Of a DNA stretch of 64,000 nt, positions 8,496 to 16,511 are shown piece by piece; the first letter of the stretch is position 1; each line of letters opens with the position of its first letter. Source of the stretch: Nocardia aurantia (lineage in GTDB: Bacteria > Actinomycetota > Actinomycetes > Mycobacteriales > Mycobacteriaceae); NCBI RefSeq assembly GCF_009604425.1, contig NZ_WEGI01000004.1, forward strand, positions 62,001 through 126,000, written 5' to 3'. The translations under genes and the position numbers were made by a program. The notes under the pieces were generated by a model. That model was not told where the DNA came from. It ran no database searches and saw nothing but the letters and a program-made list of their open reading frames with translations.

Positions 8496-9590
8496 ATGAG
8501 GACGAAAGCGCTCGGCGCCGTTGCCGTGGCCCTGGCCGGTCTGCTGACCCTGGCCGCGTGTAGTTCGTCCGGCGGCTCCGGGGGCGGTGGCGGAAACAAC
8601 ACCGTCGGTGTCATCCTGCCCGAGACCGCCACCTCGGCCCGCTGGGAGGGCTTCGACCGGCCGATGCTGCAGAAGGCGTTCAAGGCCCAGGGCTTCGACG
8701 CCGACATCCAGAACGCGCAGGGCGACGTGCAGAAGTTCAGCACCCTCGCCGACGGCATGATCGCCAAGGGGGTGAAGGTGCTGGTCATCGCGTCCATCAA
8801 CAGCGAGGTCGGCACCGCGGTAGCCAACAAGGCGAAGAAGGCCGGCATCCCGACCATCGACTACGACCGGCTCAACCTCGGCGGTTCCTCCGACTACTAC
8901 GTGTCGTTCGACAACGTCGGCGTCGGCCAGTTGCAGGGCCAGGGGCTCGCGACCGCGCTGAAGGACAAGCCGGGCGCTCAGGTGATCGAGATCGAGGGCG
9001 CGCCCACCGACAACAACGCCACCCTGTTCTACGAGGGTCAGGAGAAGGTGCTGAAGCCGCTCTACGACACCGGCGCGCTGAAGCTGGTGCACAGCCAGCC
9101 GATCGACCAATGGGACAACCAGAAGGGCGGCCAGGTCTTCGAGCAGCTGCTCACCGGTAACGGCGGCAGGATCGACGGCGTCGTGGCCGCCAACGACGGC
9201 CTCGCCGGCGCCATCATCACCGTGCTGAAGAAGAACGGCCTCAACGGCAAGGTGCCGGTCACCGGGCAGGACGCCACCGCCGACGGGCTCAAGGCGATCC
9301 TGCGCGGCGACCAGTACATGACCGTGTTCAAGCCGATCCAGGACGAGGCCGACGCCGCCGCCAAGCTGGCCGCCGCACTGGTCAAGGGCGACAAGGCGAG
9401 TGCCGACGCGCTGGCCACCGCGGTCAGCAAGGACACCAAGGGCAACCGGGACGTGAAGTCGGTGCTGCTGACCCCGCACCTGACCACCAAGGCCGAGGTG
9501 AAGCAGGTCGTCGACCAGGGCTACATCAAGGCGTCCGACCTGTGCTCCGGCGATGTGGCGGCGGTCTGCGCTCAGCTCGGGATCTCCTGA
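8496..9590 (+). CDS. Sugar ABC transporter substrate-binding lipoprotein (xylose XylF-like)
   Basis: 364 residues. Lipoprotein signal peptide ending LAAC with the lipidated cysteine at residue 22, a Ser/Gly linker, then a type I periplasmic-binding fold: VGVILPETATSARWEGFDRPML, ADGMIAKGVKVLVIASIN, GIPTIDYDRL, DGVVAANDGLAGAII and VPVTGQDAT. These match the CUT2 D-xylose/ribose group, xylose-type being the best fit. Start at ATG 8496 behind AAAGG. First gene of the operon with the ATPase and permease and preceded by the 8409-8433 dyad. Confidence 0.9.
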   Translation: MRTKALGAVAVALAGLLTLAACSSSGGSGGGGGNNTVGVILPETATSARWEGFDRPMLQKAFKAQGFDADIQNAQGDVQKFSTLADGMIAKGVKVLVIASINSEVGTAVANKAKKAGIPTIDYDRLNLGGSSDYYVSFDNVGVGQLQGQGLATALKDKPGAQVIEIEGAPTDNNATLFYEGQEKVLKPLYDTGALKLVHSQPIDQWDNQKGGQVFEQLLTGNGGRIDGVVAANDGLAGAIITVLKKNGLNGKVPVTGQDATADGLKAILRGDQYMTVFKPIQDEADAAAKLAAALVKGDKASADALATAVSKDTKGNRDVKSVLLTPHLTTKAEVKQVVDQGYIKASDLCSGDVAAVCAQLGIS

Positions 9591-9623
9591 GCCATCAGAT
9601 AATTCACCGCTTCGAGGAAGACC

Positions 9624-10397
9624 ATGAGCGAACCGCTGCTGCACATCACCGGGCTGAACAAGAGCTTCGGTGCCGTCCATGTCCTGCATGACGTCGAATT
9701 CACCGCTCCCGCAGGGGAAGTCACCGCGCTGGTGGGTGACAACGGCGCCGGCAAGTCGACCCTGGTGAAATGCATCGCCGGAATCCATCCGGCCGATTCG
9801 GGCACCATCCGGTTCAACGGGGCCGACGCGCATATGCGCGGGCCGAAGGACGCGGCGGAACTGGGTATCGAGGTCGTCTACCAGGATCTGGCCCTGGCCG
9901 ACAATCTCGACATCGTGCAGAACATGTTCCTCGGCCGGGAACGCGGCAAGCCGTGGTTCCTGGACGAGGCGGGCATGGAGGAGGCGGCCCGCCGCACCCT
10001 CGCCTCGCTGGCGGTGCGCACGGTGAAATCCGTGCGCACGCCGGTGTCCGCACTGTCGGGCGGACAGCGGCAGACCGTCGCGATCGCGAAAGCGGTGCTG
10101 TGGAACAGCAATCTGGTGCTCCTCGACGAGCCGACCGCGGCGCTGGGCGTGGCTCAGACCCGGCAGGTGCTCGATCTGGTCCGGCGGCTGGCCGAACAGG
10201 GCCTCGGCGTGGTGCTGATCAGCCACAACCTCGCCGACGTGTTCGAGGTCGCCGACCGGATCGCGGTGCTGTACCTGGGACGGATGGCGGCGCAGGTGCG
10301 CACCGCCGACGTCACCCAGAACCAGGTAGTGGAACTGATCACCGCGGGCCGCTCCGGCGAACTGGGCTTGGCCCGGCCCGAATCCGCGGTGCTCTAG
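9624..10397 (+). CDS. Sugar ABC transporter ATP-binding protein, single domain (XylG-like)
   Basis: 257 residues with Walker A GDNGAGKST, Q-loop VVYQDLALAD, signature LSGGQRQTVAIAKAVL, Walker B LVLLDEPTAALG and H-loop ISHNLADVF. CUT2 ATPases such as E. coli XylG have two fused cassettes of about 500 residues; this one has a single cassette and presumably works as a homodimer, as is known for some actinobacterial relatives. Placed 33 bases after the binding protein and 13 before the permease. Confidence 0.92.
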   Translation: MSEPLLHITGLNKSFGAVHVLHDVEFTAPAGEVTALVGDNGAGKSTLVKCIAGIHPADSGTIRFNGADAHMRGPKDAAELGIEVVYQDLALADNLDIVQNMFLGRERGKPWFLDEAGMEEAARRTLASLAVRTVKSVRTPVSALSGGQRQTVAIAKAVLWNSNLVLLDEPTAALGVAQTRQVLDLVRRLAEQGLGVVLISHNLADVFEVADRIAVLYLGRMAAQVRTADVTQNQVVELITAGRSGELGLARPESAVL

Positions 10398-10410
10398 CAG
10401 GAAAGACAGT

Positions 10411-11901
10411 GTGATGACACAAGTTTCGGCCCCCGGCTCGAACACCAACGGCACTCCGGCCTCGAGCACCGACCGCTCCGCGGCGGAGCCCGCCGGCACC
10501 GATGCGGCACAGTCCGCGATCGCCGATTTCGGCATCGACACCACCACCGTGTCCACGGCGGAGGCCGTGCGCGCCTATCTCGCCCGAGTGAGGGGCGGTG
10601 AGATAGGTTCGCTGCCTGCGCTTCTGGGGCTCGTGGTACTGATCGTGCTGTTCAGCGTGCTGTCGGATGTGTTCTTCTCGCTGAACAACATCGCCAACCT
10701 GCTGGCGCAGGGTGCGGGACAGACCATCATCGCGATGGGCATCGTGTACGTCCTGTTGCTCGGCGAGATCGACCTGTCCGCCGGCACCGCGTCCGGCGTG
10801 GCCGGCGCGGTGCTGGCCATGCACTACGTCGACAACGGAAATCTGTTGTCGGGCATGGGCAACACCGTCTTCGTCCTCTTCGATGCCCTGCTGGTGCTGG
10901 CGGCGGTGCTGGCCGGACTGCTGCGGATCTGGCCGGGTGTGGCGATGTCGCTGCTGGGCGTGGTGCTGACGGTGTGCGGATTCCACGCCAACCCGTGGAT
11001 CGAGATGCTGCTGGCGGTGTGCGTGGGCACCGCGATCGGCTGCATCACCGGATTCCTCATCGCCAGAATTGGAATGCCGTCGTTCGTGGTCACGCTGGCG
11101 TTGTTCCTGGCCTGGCAGGGCGCCATCCTGCAGTTGATCGGCCAGGGCGGCGTGCTGGGCATCAGTTCCTCGCACGTGCTCGACGAGGTGGCCAACGGCA
11201 ACCTGTCCGTCGTCGGCAGCTGGGTGTTGTTCGTGGTCGGCGCCGGCGGCTTCGCGTCGGTCACCCTGGTCGGCCACTTCCGCAGGCGGGCAAAGGGTCT
11301 GGTGACCCAGCCGACTTCGCTGGTGGTGCTGAAGGTGTCCGCGGTCGGCGTGCTGGCCGCGGTGGCGACCGCCCTGCTGTCGGTGAATCGCTCACCCAGC
11401 GCGCTGATCCGGATCTCCGGTGTGCCGTATGTGGTGCCGATCATCCTGGTGCTGCTCGTGGTGGGCACCTATGTGCTCAACCGGACCACTTACGGCCGGC
11501 ACCTCTACGCCACCGGCGGCAACAACGAGGCGGCGCGGCGGGCCGGCATCAACGTGGTCCGGTTGCGCGCCAGTGCCTTCGTGATCTGCTCCGGGGTCGC
11601 GGCGATCGGCGCCATCGTCTACTCCTCGAAGGTGGGTTCGGTGGATCCGCAGGCTGGCGGATTGAACACGCTGTTGTTCGCGGTCGGCGCCGCGGTGATC
11701 GGCGGTACCTCGCTGTTCGGCGGCCGGGGCCGCGTGGCGGACGCCGTGATCGGCGGCGCGGTGCTGGCGGTGGTGTCCAACGGCCTGGGGCTGCTGCGGC
11801 AGCCGGCCGCGGTCGTCTCGATCGTCACCGGCCTGGTGTTGTTGCTGGCGGCCACGGTCGACGCGCTGTCACGGCGGCGGGCGGCGGCCACCGGCCGATG
11901 A
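10411..11901 (+). CDS. Sugar ABC transporter permease (XylH-like)
   Basis: 496 residues, polytopic BPD_transp_2 family permease with some 10 or more hydrophobic helices. The first 60 or so residues are a soluble Ser/Thr-rich extension. Recognisable family segments: AQGAGQTIIAMGIVYVLLLGEIDLSAGTASG, TYGRHLYATGGNNEAARRAGINV and VIGGTSLFGGRGRV. Start GTG 10411 or the immediately following ATG 10414; AGGAAAG suits either. The third gene of the xylose-type importer; the ROK regulator follows after about 200 bases. Confidence 0.93.
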   Translation: MMTQVSAPGSNTNGTPASSTDRSAAEPAGTDAAQSAIADFGIDTTTVSTAEAVRAYLARVRGGEIGSLPALLGLVVLIVLFSVLSDVFFSLNNIANLLAQGAGQTIIAMGIVYVLLLGEIDLSAGTASGVAGAVLAMHYVDNGNLLSGMGNTVFVLFDALLVLAAVLAGLLRIWPGVAMSLLGVVLTVCGFHANPWIEMLLAVCVGTAIGCITGFLIARIGMPSFVVTLALFLAWQGAILQLIGQGGVLGISSSHVLDEVANGNLSVVGSWVLFVVGAGGFASVTLVGHFRRRAKGLVTQPTSLVVLKVSAVGVLAAVATALLSVNRSPSALIRISGVPYVVPIILVLLVVGTYVLNRTTYGRHLYATGGNNEAARRAGINVVRLRASAFVICSGVAAIGAIVYSSKVGSVDPQAGGLNTLLFAVGAAVIGGTSLFGGRGRVADAVIGGAVLAVVSNGLGLLRQPAAVVSIVTGLVLLLAATVDALSRRRAAATGR

Positions 11902-12103
11902 CTGCGCGGACGGCGATTCGGCCGGGGTGCCTGCGGATCGTCGGCGTTCGACCCGCCGGCACCCCGGCCGTATCGCCGGATGCCCCGGCGGCCCTGTCCC
12001 GGTTGTACTTTCGGCCGGACGGACCGCCGGGGCGTCGCGCGCCCGATGGTCGTGGTGACGGCGGGTGGCGAGGTGAGGGGCCTGCAGTGCTATTGATGAG
12101 GCC

Positions 12104-13261
12104 ATGACCGTCGCCCGTCCGGACGAGGTACGCCGATTCAACCGGGCCAGCCTGCTGCGTCTGCTGCACGTGGGTGGCCCGGCGACGCGCGCTGCCCTGG
12201 CAACGGAATTGGGGCTGAACCGATCGACGATCAAGATGCTCGTCGACGGCTTGGCCACCGACGGCGTGGTGGAGGAACGGGTGCCGCGGCTGGCGCAGGG
12301 CGCGGGCCGGCCCTCGCTGCTGGTGCTGCCGCAGGCCCAGGCCGTGGTGGTGCTCGCCGTGGACGTCCAGGTGGAGCACGCCGCGGTCGCGCTGGTCGGA
12401 CTCGGCGGCCAGATCCTCGGCCGCAACAGCTGGAATCTGCATGGGCGGCAACGGAATCCGGAGGAGGTCGTGACGCACGTCGCCGAATCGGCCGCCCTGC
12501 TGGTCAGCGATCTGGGAGTGCGCCCGGTCGCGGCGGGCATCTCGGTGCCGGGCGTGGTGCGCCGCGGCGACGGGCTGGTGCACGACGCGTCGAATCTGGG
12601 CTGGACCGAGGTGCCGTTCGGCGAGCGGATGGGCACCGCGCTCGGGATACCGGTGGTGGTGGGCAACGACGCCGAATTCGGCGCGCTGGCAGAGTATGTG
12701 CGCGGGGTCGGCCGCGGCGCCTCCGACGCGGTGTTCGTCTCCGCCGATGTCGGGGTCGGCGGCGGCATCATCGCCCAGGGCGGGCTGCTGCGCGGTTCGG
12801 CCGGTTATCTCGGCGAGATCGGGCACATGACCGTGCATCCCGGCGGCCGAATGTGCCACTGCGGCAACGAGGGCTGCTGGGAGACCGAGGTCGGCGAGGC
12901 GGCGCTGCGCCGCGCCCTCGGCCTGGACCCGATGGCCCCGCGCGGTGCGATCGTCGCGGAAATGCGCCGCCTGCAACGGGATTCCGATCCGGCCGGCCGG
13001 CTCGGCGAATACGTCGAGTGGCTGATCCTGGGACTGGTCAACGTGGTCAACATCCTGGGCCCGGAACTGGTGGTCCTCGGCGATCTGTTCACCACCCTGC
13101 CCGGCCCGGTGCTGACCCTCGCCGAGCGGGAGGTCCACCGGCGCAGCATGATCAGCCGGGCGATCGGCGGCATCCGGATCGAGAAGTCCAGTCTCGGCGC
13201 GGATCTCAAACTGCTCGGCGCGGCGGAGGCGGCGTTCGAGGGCGTGCTCAGTGCGGTCTGA
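12104..13261 (+). CDS. ROK family transcriptional regulator (XylR/NagC-like)
   Basis: 385 residues. An N-terminal winged helix-turn-helix (about 8-65; ATRAALATELGLNRSTIKMLVDGL) is followed by a ROK domain with VGNDAEFGALAEY, GVGGGIIAQGGLLRGSAGYLGEIGHM and the zinc motif CHCGNEGCWE. In similar actinobacterial loci such proteins repress the adjacent sugar importer until the sugar binds. It is on the same strand as the importer operon, 202 bases further on, so it may have its own promoter. Confidence 0.92.
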   Translation: MTVARPDEVRRFNRASLLRLLHVGGPATRAALATELGLNRSTIKMLVDGLATDGVVEERVPRLAQGAGRPSLLVLPQAQAVVVLAVDVQVEHAAVALVGLGGQILGRNSWNLHGRQRNPEEVVTHVAESAALLVSDLGVRPVAAGISVPGVVRRGDGLVHDASNLGWTEVPFGERMGTALGIPVVVGNDAEFGALAEYVRGVGRGASDAVFVSADVGVGGGIIAQGGLLRGSAGYLGEIGHMTVHPGGRMCHCGNEGCWETEVGEAALRRALGLDPMAPRGAIVAEMRRLQRDSDPAGRLGEYVEWLILGLVNVVNILGPELVVLGDLFTTLPGPVLTLAEREVHRRSMISRAIGGIRIEKSSLGADLKLLGAAEAAFEGVLSAV

Positions 13262-13408
13262 AGGTTCCGGACTCGCCCGGTGGACCGGGATCCCCGCGCC
13301 GGCGCAGGGGCTCACGGGATCCATTGCGCCACAGCGGTATCCGGCCGCCGAGTCGCAGACCGGCCAACAGCCCCGCACCACGTCGGCGCAGGGCTGTTCG
13401 CGGACCGG

Positions 13409-13648
13409 CTACTGTCCGGGCGGCGGTGGGCAGCCCGGCGGCGGCCCTTGGGGATCACCCGGCGGCGGACCCTGCGGGGCGCCGGGCGGCGGACCCTGCT
13501 GGTCACCGGGCGGCGGCCCGCACTGCCCCTGCGGGGGCGGTCCACCCGGACCGGGATCGGCGTTCGCCACGGCCGCGCCGAAGCCCAGCGCGCTGAGCAA
13601 CACACCACCGGCGACGGCGGTCTTCACCAGCTTCGCCTTGATAGCCAT
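13409..13648 (-). CDS. Small secreted Pro/Gly/Gln-rich protein
   Basis: 79 residues. Signal peptide (KAKLVKTAVAGG, cleavage probably after AVANA) and a mature part made of imperfect GPPPG-D/A-PQ repeats ending in PPPPGQ. Start ATG 13648 follows AGGAGAGGAC. The signal peptide resembles that of the 23707-23991 protein (K..LARTVLAGGVTIAALGMGAG there, KTAVAGGVLLSALGFGAA here), so the two are probably related. Function unknown. Confidence 0.78.
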   Translation of the reverse strand: MAIKAKLVKTAVAGGVLLSALGFGAAVANADPGPGGPPPQGQCGPPPGDQQGPPPGAPQGPPPGDPQGPPPGCPPPPGQ

Positions 13649-13808
13649 ATACGTCCTCTCCTAGGTCGGACCAGGTCCGAATCCACCGGACAACCACTGT
13701 CGACCGGCGAAATCGAGTCTCTCGGCGGGATGTCGGCCCGCGATTGGTACAACCTGTGCAACGGTTATGTGCGGCTGAGAGTCCGCTGATCGAGCAGTGC
13801 CCGCCGGT

Positions 13809-14441
13809 TCAGAATTCCAGCTCGGCCCACGAGATTTCGATGGGGAACGGGAAGCCGATCGCGATGCCGTCGGTGTCGGAGCTGTGCCATTCTCCGGCGA
13901 CCAGATAGTTCGCCGGTCGTACGGGAGACACGCCGTCCGCCAGCACGCCGTGTCCGATCTCCAGGGCGTAGGCCCGGACGGTCGCAATGCGCGCCGGCGT
14001 GCGCTCGGTCAAAACCTCCCAGTACCAAGGGATTCCCGAGCAGGCGTAGTACGCCTTGGCGAATTCGAAATCGTAGGGACCGTCGGGGAACGGAATTACT
14101 TCGCCGGCCAACTGGACATCGGTGTCCAGGACGGGTGCGTCCCGTCGGTCGCCGGGAAGATGGACCAGGAAGTCCGGGTCGATGAAGTCCGACCCTTCCG
14201 CGCCGAGCGCGATCGTCTTTCCGGCCGCGACGACGAAGCGGCATCCGCCGCTTTCCGGTGTGCTCCGGTCGGCGCAGCGGTGCAGGGCTTCGCGTAGCGC
14301 GGCCGCGTAACGGCGACGTTCGGTGTCGTCAGGACGAACTCGGACAGCCCGCCCCGCCGATCGGCCGGTGATGTCCTGCGATTCCCTCGTGCGTTCGGTC
14401 GAGCATTCGAACTGTGCCACAGCGGGATTCGGGTTCACCAT
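13809..14441 (-). CDS. Uma2/DUF820-like protein
   Basis: 210 residues from ATG 14441 (a longer start at 14516 is possible; no clear ribosome binding site decides it). The core PDFLVHLPGDRRD, VQLAGEVIP and FEFAKAYYACSGIPWYWEV matches the Uma2 (DUF820) pattern, a restriction-endonuclease-like fold in which residues of PD..V, E-V and a later Y..AGI..YW are typical. Whether the nuclease residues are intact cannot be decided by eye. It stands alone, with no partner gene. Confidence 0.65.
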   Translation of the reverse strand: MVNPNPAVAQFECSTERTRESQDITGRSAGRAVRVRPDDTERRRYAAALREALHRCADRSTPESGGCRFVVAAGKTIALGAEGSDFIDPDFLVHLPGDRRDAPVLDTDVQLAGEVIPFPDGPYDFEFAKAYYACSGIPWYWEVLTERTPARIATVRAYALEIGHGVLADGVSPVRPANYLVAGEWHSSDTDGIAIGFPFPIEISWAELEF

Positions 14442-14690
14442 GCGACCATGGTAATCGTCGGCCGGTCCTCGACCACGCTGCTCAGGGTCGAAGTACCGCT
14501 CCGTGCCGGGTGGCACAGCGCTCGGTTGTCGACCAGGATCGGCCTGTGGCCGGCGGGCACGAATGAGAGAGTCGCTCGTTGTCTTCGGTGCTGCCGAATG
14601 GCTCGAGCCGCGGCCGGACCTCCGATTGCGGAGTGGGCCGACCGGCGTATCGCGTGGTACGCGTTACGCCGGTCGATCATCCGAGTCGGA

Positions 14691-15527
14691 TCAACCGGCG
14701 GCGGGCGGAGCGCCCGGCGGGAGGGCCGGAGCGTTGCCGTCGGTGCCGCCGAATTGATGTGGGCCGCTGCCGTTTCGGCCGCCGGGGCCGCCGAAGCCGG
14801 GGCCGCCTCGGCCGTCCGCCTGGGTGCCGGGGTCGGCCAGGGCTCCGGTTCCGCCCGAACCACCCGGTCCGCGCCGGCCGGCGCCGAATCCGCCTCCGGT
14901 GCTTCCGGTTCCGGTTCCCTCGGTGATCGTGGTGGCGGTCGAGGTGCCGCCGGCGCCGGTGCCCAGGATGCGGACGGTGTCGCCGACCTTCACCGCTGAG
15001 GCGCCGGTGGTGGACGCGGTGATGGTGTAGGTCTGGGTGTAGTCGTCGGCGCTCTTGGCGGTGATCGACTCCGCGGAGACCGCCGTGACCGTGCCGAGCT
15101 GGGTCGTCTCGGTCACGTAGGTGCTGCCTTCGGCGATCACGAACTGGCCGTGCAGGGCTGCGGCGGGGGCGGTTCCGGCGCGGCCGGGTTCGGACTGGCC
15201 GCCGGTACCCTGCTGCCCCTGCTGGGACTGGCCGCCGGGGCCGCCGTTCATGGCGATACCGGGGCCGCCGCCGGGACCGTGCTCGGTGTTCGAGTGGCCG
15301 GAGGCGGCGTAGATGACGCCCGCGCCGCCCGCGGCGATGACGGCCGCGATGCCGACGGCGGCCAGGGATTTCTTCGTGGTCCACGGCGAGGCCGCCGGTT
15401 GCGGGGTGCCCCAGGTCTGCTGACCCGGTGGGGCGGCGATCGGCTCGGTCGGCTGCTGCCGGTAGGCGTATTCGGGTGTGCCGGGCTGCGGTTCGGGGCC
15501 GGACGGCGGTGCCGGAGGGTGGGTCAT
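14691..15527 (-). CDS. Membrane-anchored DUF5666/OB-like protein with Gly-rich C-terminus
   Basis: 278 residues from ATG 15527 behind GAGGAG. Pro-rich cytoplasmic start, one membrane helix (SLAAVGIAAVIAAGGAGVIYAA), a Gly/Gln linker, then a compact beta domain, GTVTAVSAESITAKSADDYTQ through KVGDTVRILGTG, that resembles DUF5666. The C-terminal third is Gly-rich low complexity. It is divergent from the response-regulator/kinase pair across 237 bases and could be its target or an accessory sensor; that is inference. Confidence 0.75.
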   Translation of the reverse strand: MTHPPAPPSGPEPQPGTPEYAYRQQPTEPIAAPPGQQTWGTPQPAASPWTTKKSLAAVGIAAVIAAGGAGVIYAASGHSNTEHGPGGGPGIAMNGGPGGQSQQGQQGTGGQSEPGRAGTAPAAALHGQFVIAEGSTYVTETTQLGTVTAVSAESITAKSADDYTQTYTITASTTGASAVKVGDTVRILGTGAGGTSTATTITEGTGTGSTGGGFGAGRRGPGGSGGTGALADPGTQADGRGGPGFGGPGGRNGSGPHQFGGTDGNAPALPPGAPPAAG

Positions 15528-15704
15528 GCTCGTGTGCTCCTCGGTTGCGGGATCGTCGCGGCGTCGGCGGCCGCGCTCGGTCCCACCGTGGGTGGCGAAG
15601 CTCTGCGGGTGCTGTGCGGGCCGTCCGGGTTGACTGTGCGTGACTGGGGGTTCGCTGTGGCTGTGGCATCCTGTGACGAGGCCCGATGTCACCACCAGGC
15701 GTTT

Positions 15705-15721
15705 CACAGGTTGCGCACAGG
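15705..15721. promoter_or_regulatory. CACAGG direct repeat, candidate response-regulator site
   Basis: CACAGG at 15705-15710 and again at 15716-15721, 11 bases apart, in the divergent region 44-60 bases before the response-regulator start. Tandem half sites with one-helical-turn spacing are typical for OmpR-family regulators; autoregulation is inferred. Confidence 0.35.
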
Positions 15722-15764
15722 TGCGGCCAAGCTGGCACCGAGCTCTCCGATGAAGGATGTCCCG

Positions 15765-16511
15765 GTGCCTACGAGCAGTGCCAATACCCAGACCGAACGA
15801 ACCGTGATGCGCCGCGCCGACGGTAGCCCGATCAGCGTGCTGGTCGTCGACGACGAGCCCATGCTGGCGGAGATGCTGTGCATGGCGTTGCGGTACGAGG
15901 GCTGGGAGTCCGCGAGCGCGGGTGACGGGCGATCGGCGATCTCCAAGGCCCGGGACCTGCGGCCGGACGTCGTGGTGCTGGACGTCATGCTGCCCGACAT
16001 GACCGGTCTCGACGTGTTGTTGCGGCTGCGCAAGCACATTCCGCATCTGCCGGTGCTCCTGCTCACCGCGAAGGATTCGGTCGAGGACCGCATCGCCGGG
16101 CTGACCGCGGGCGGCGACGACTATGTCACCAAGCCGTTCAGCATCGAGGAGGTCGTCCTGCGGCTGCGGGCGTTGTTACGGCGGACCGGTATCAGCGGCC
16201 GCGACGCCGGCGCCCAGTTGATGGTCGGCGATCTGGTGCTGGACGAGGACAGTCACGAGGTGACCCGTGACGGTGAGCCGATCCAGCTCACCTCCACCGA
16301 GTTCGAACTGCTGCGATTCTTCATGCGCAACCCGAAGCGGGTGCTGAGCAAGGCCCAGATCCTGGACCGGGTGTGGAGCTACGACTTCGGCGGCCGGTCC
16401 AACATCGTGGAGCTGTACGTGTCCTACCTACGCAAGAAGATCGACAACGGCCGCGAGCCGATGATCCACACACTGCGCGGATCCGGCTATGTGCTCAAGC
16501 CGGCCGGCTGA
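15765..16511 (+). CDS. OmpR-family response regulator (TrcR-like)
   Basis: 248 residues. Receiver domain about 22-135: VLVVDDEP acidic pair, phospho-acceptor aspartate in VVVLDVMLPDMTG, LLLTAKDS and the conserved lysine in YVTKPFS. DNA-binding winged helix about 150-245 (LTSTEFELLRFFMRNPKRVLSKAQILDRVW, RGSGYVLKPAG). Start set at GTG 15765 because GAAGGA lies seven bases upstream; ATG 15750 is the alternative. Cotranscribed with the kinase gene, which overlaps its end. Confidence 0.93.
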   Translation: MPTSSANTQTERTVMRRADGSPISVLVVDDEPMLAEMLCMALRYEGWESASAGDGRSAISKARDLRPDVVVLDVMLPDMTGLDVLLRLRKHIPHLPVLLLTAKDSVEDRIAGLTAGGDDYVTKPFSIEEVVLRLRALLRRTGISGRDAGAQLMVGDLVLDEDSHEVTRDGEPIQLTSTEFELLRFFMRNPKRVLSKAQILDRVWSYDFGGRSNIVELYVSYLRKKIDNGREPMIHTLRGSGYVLKPAG

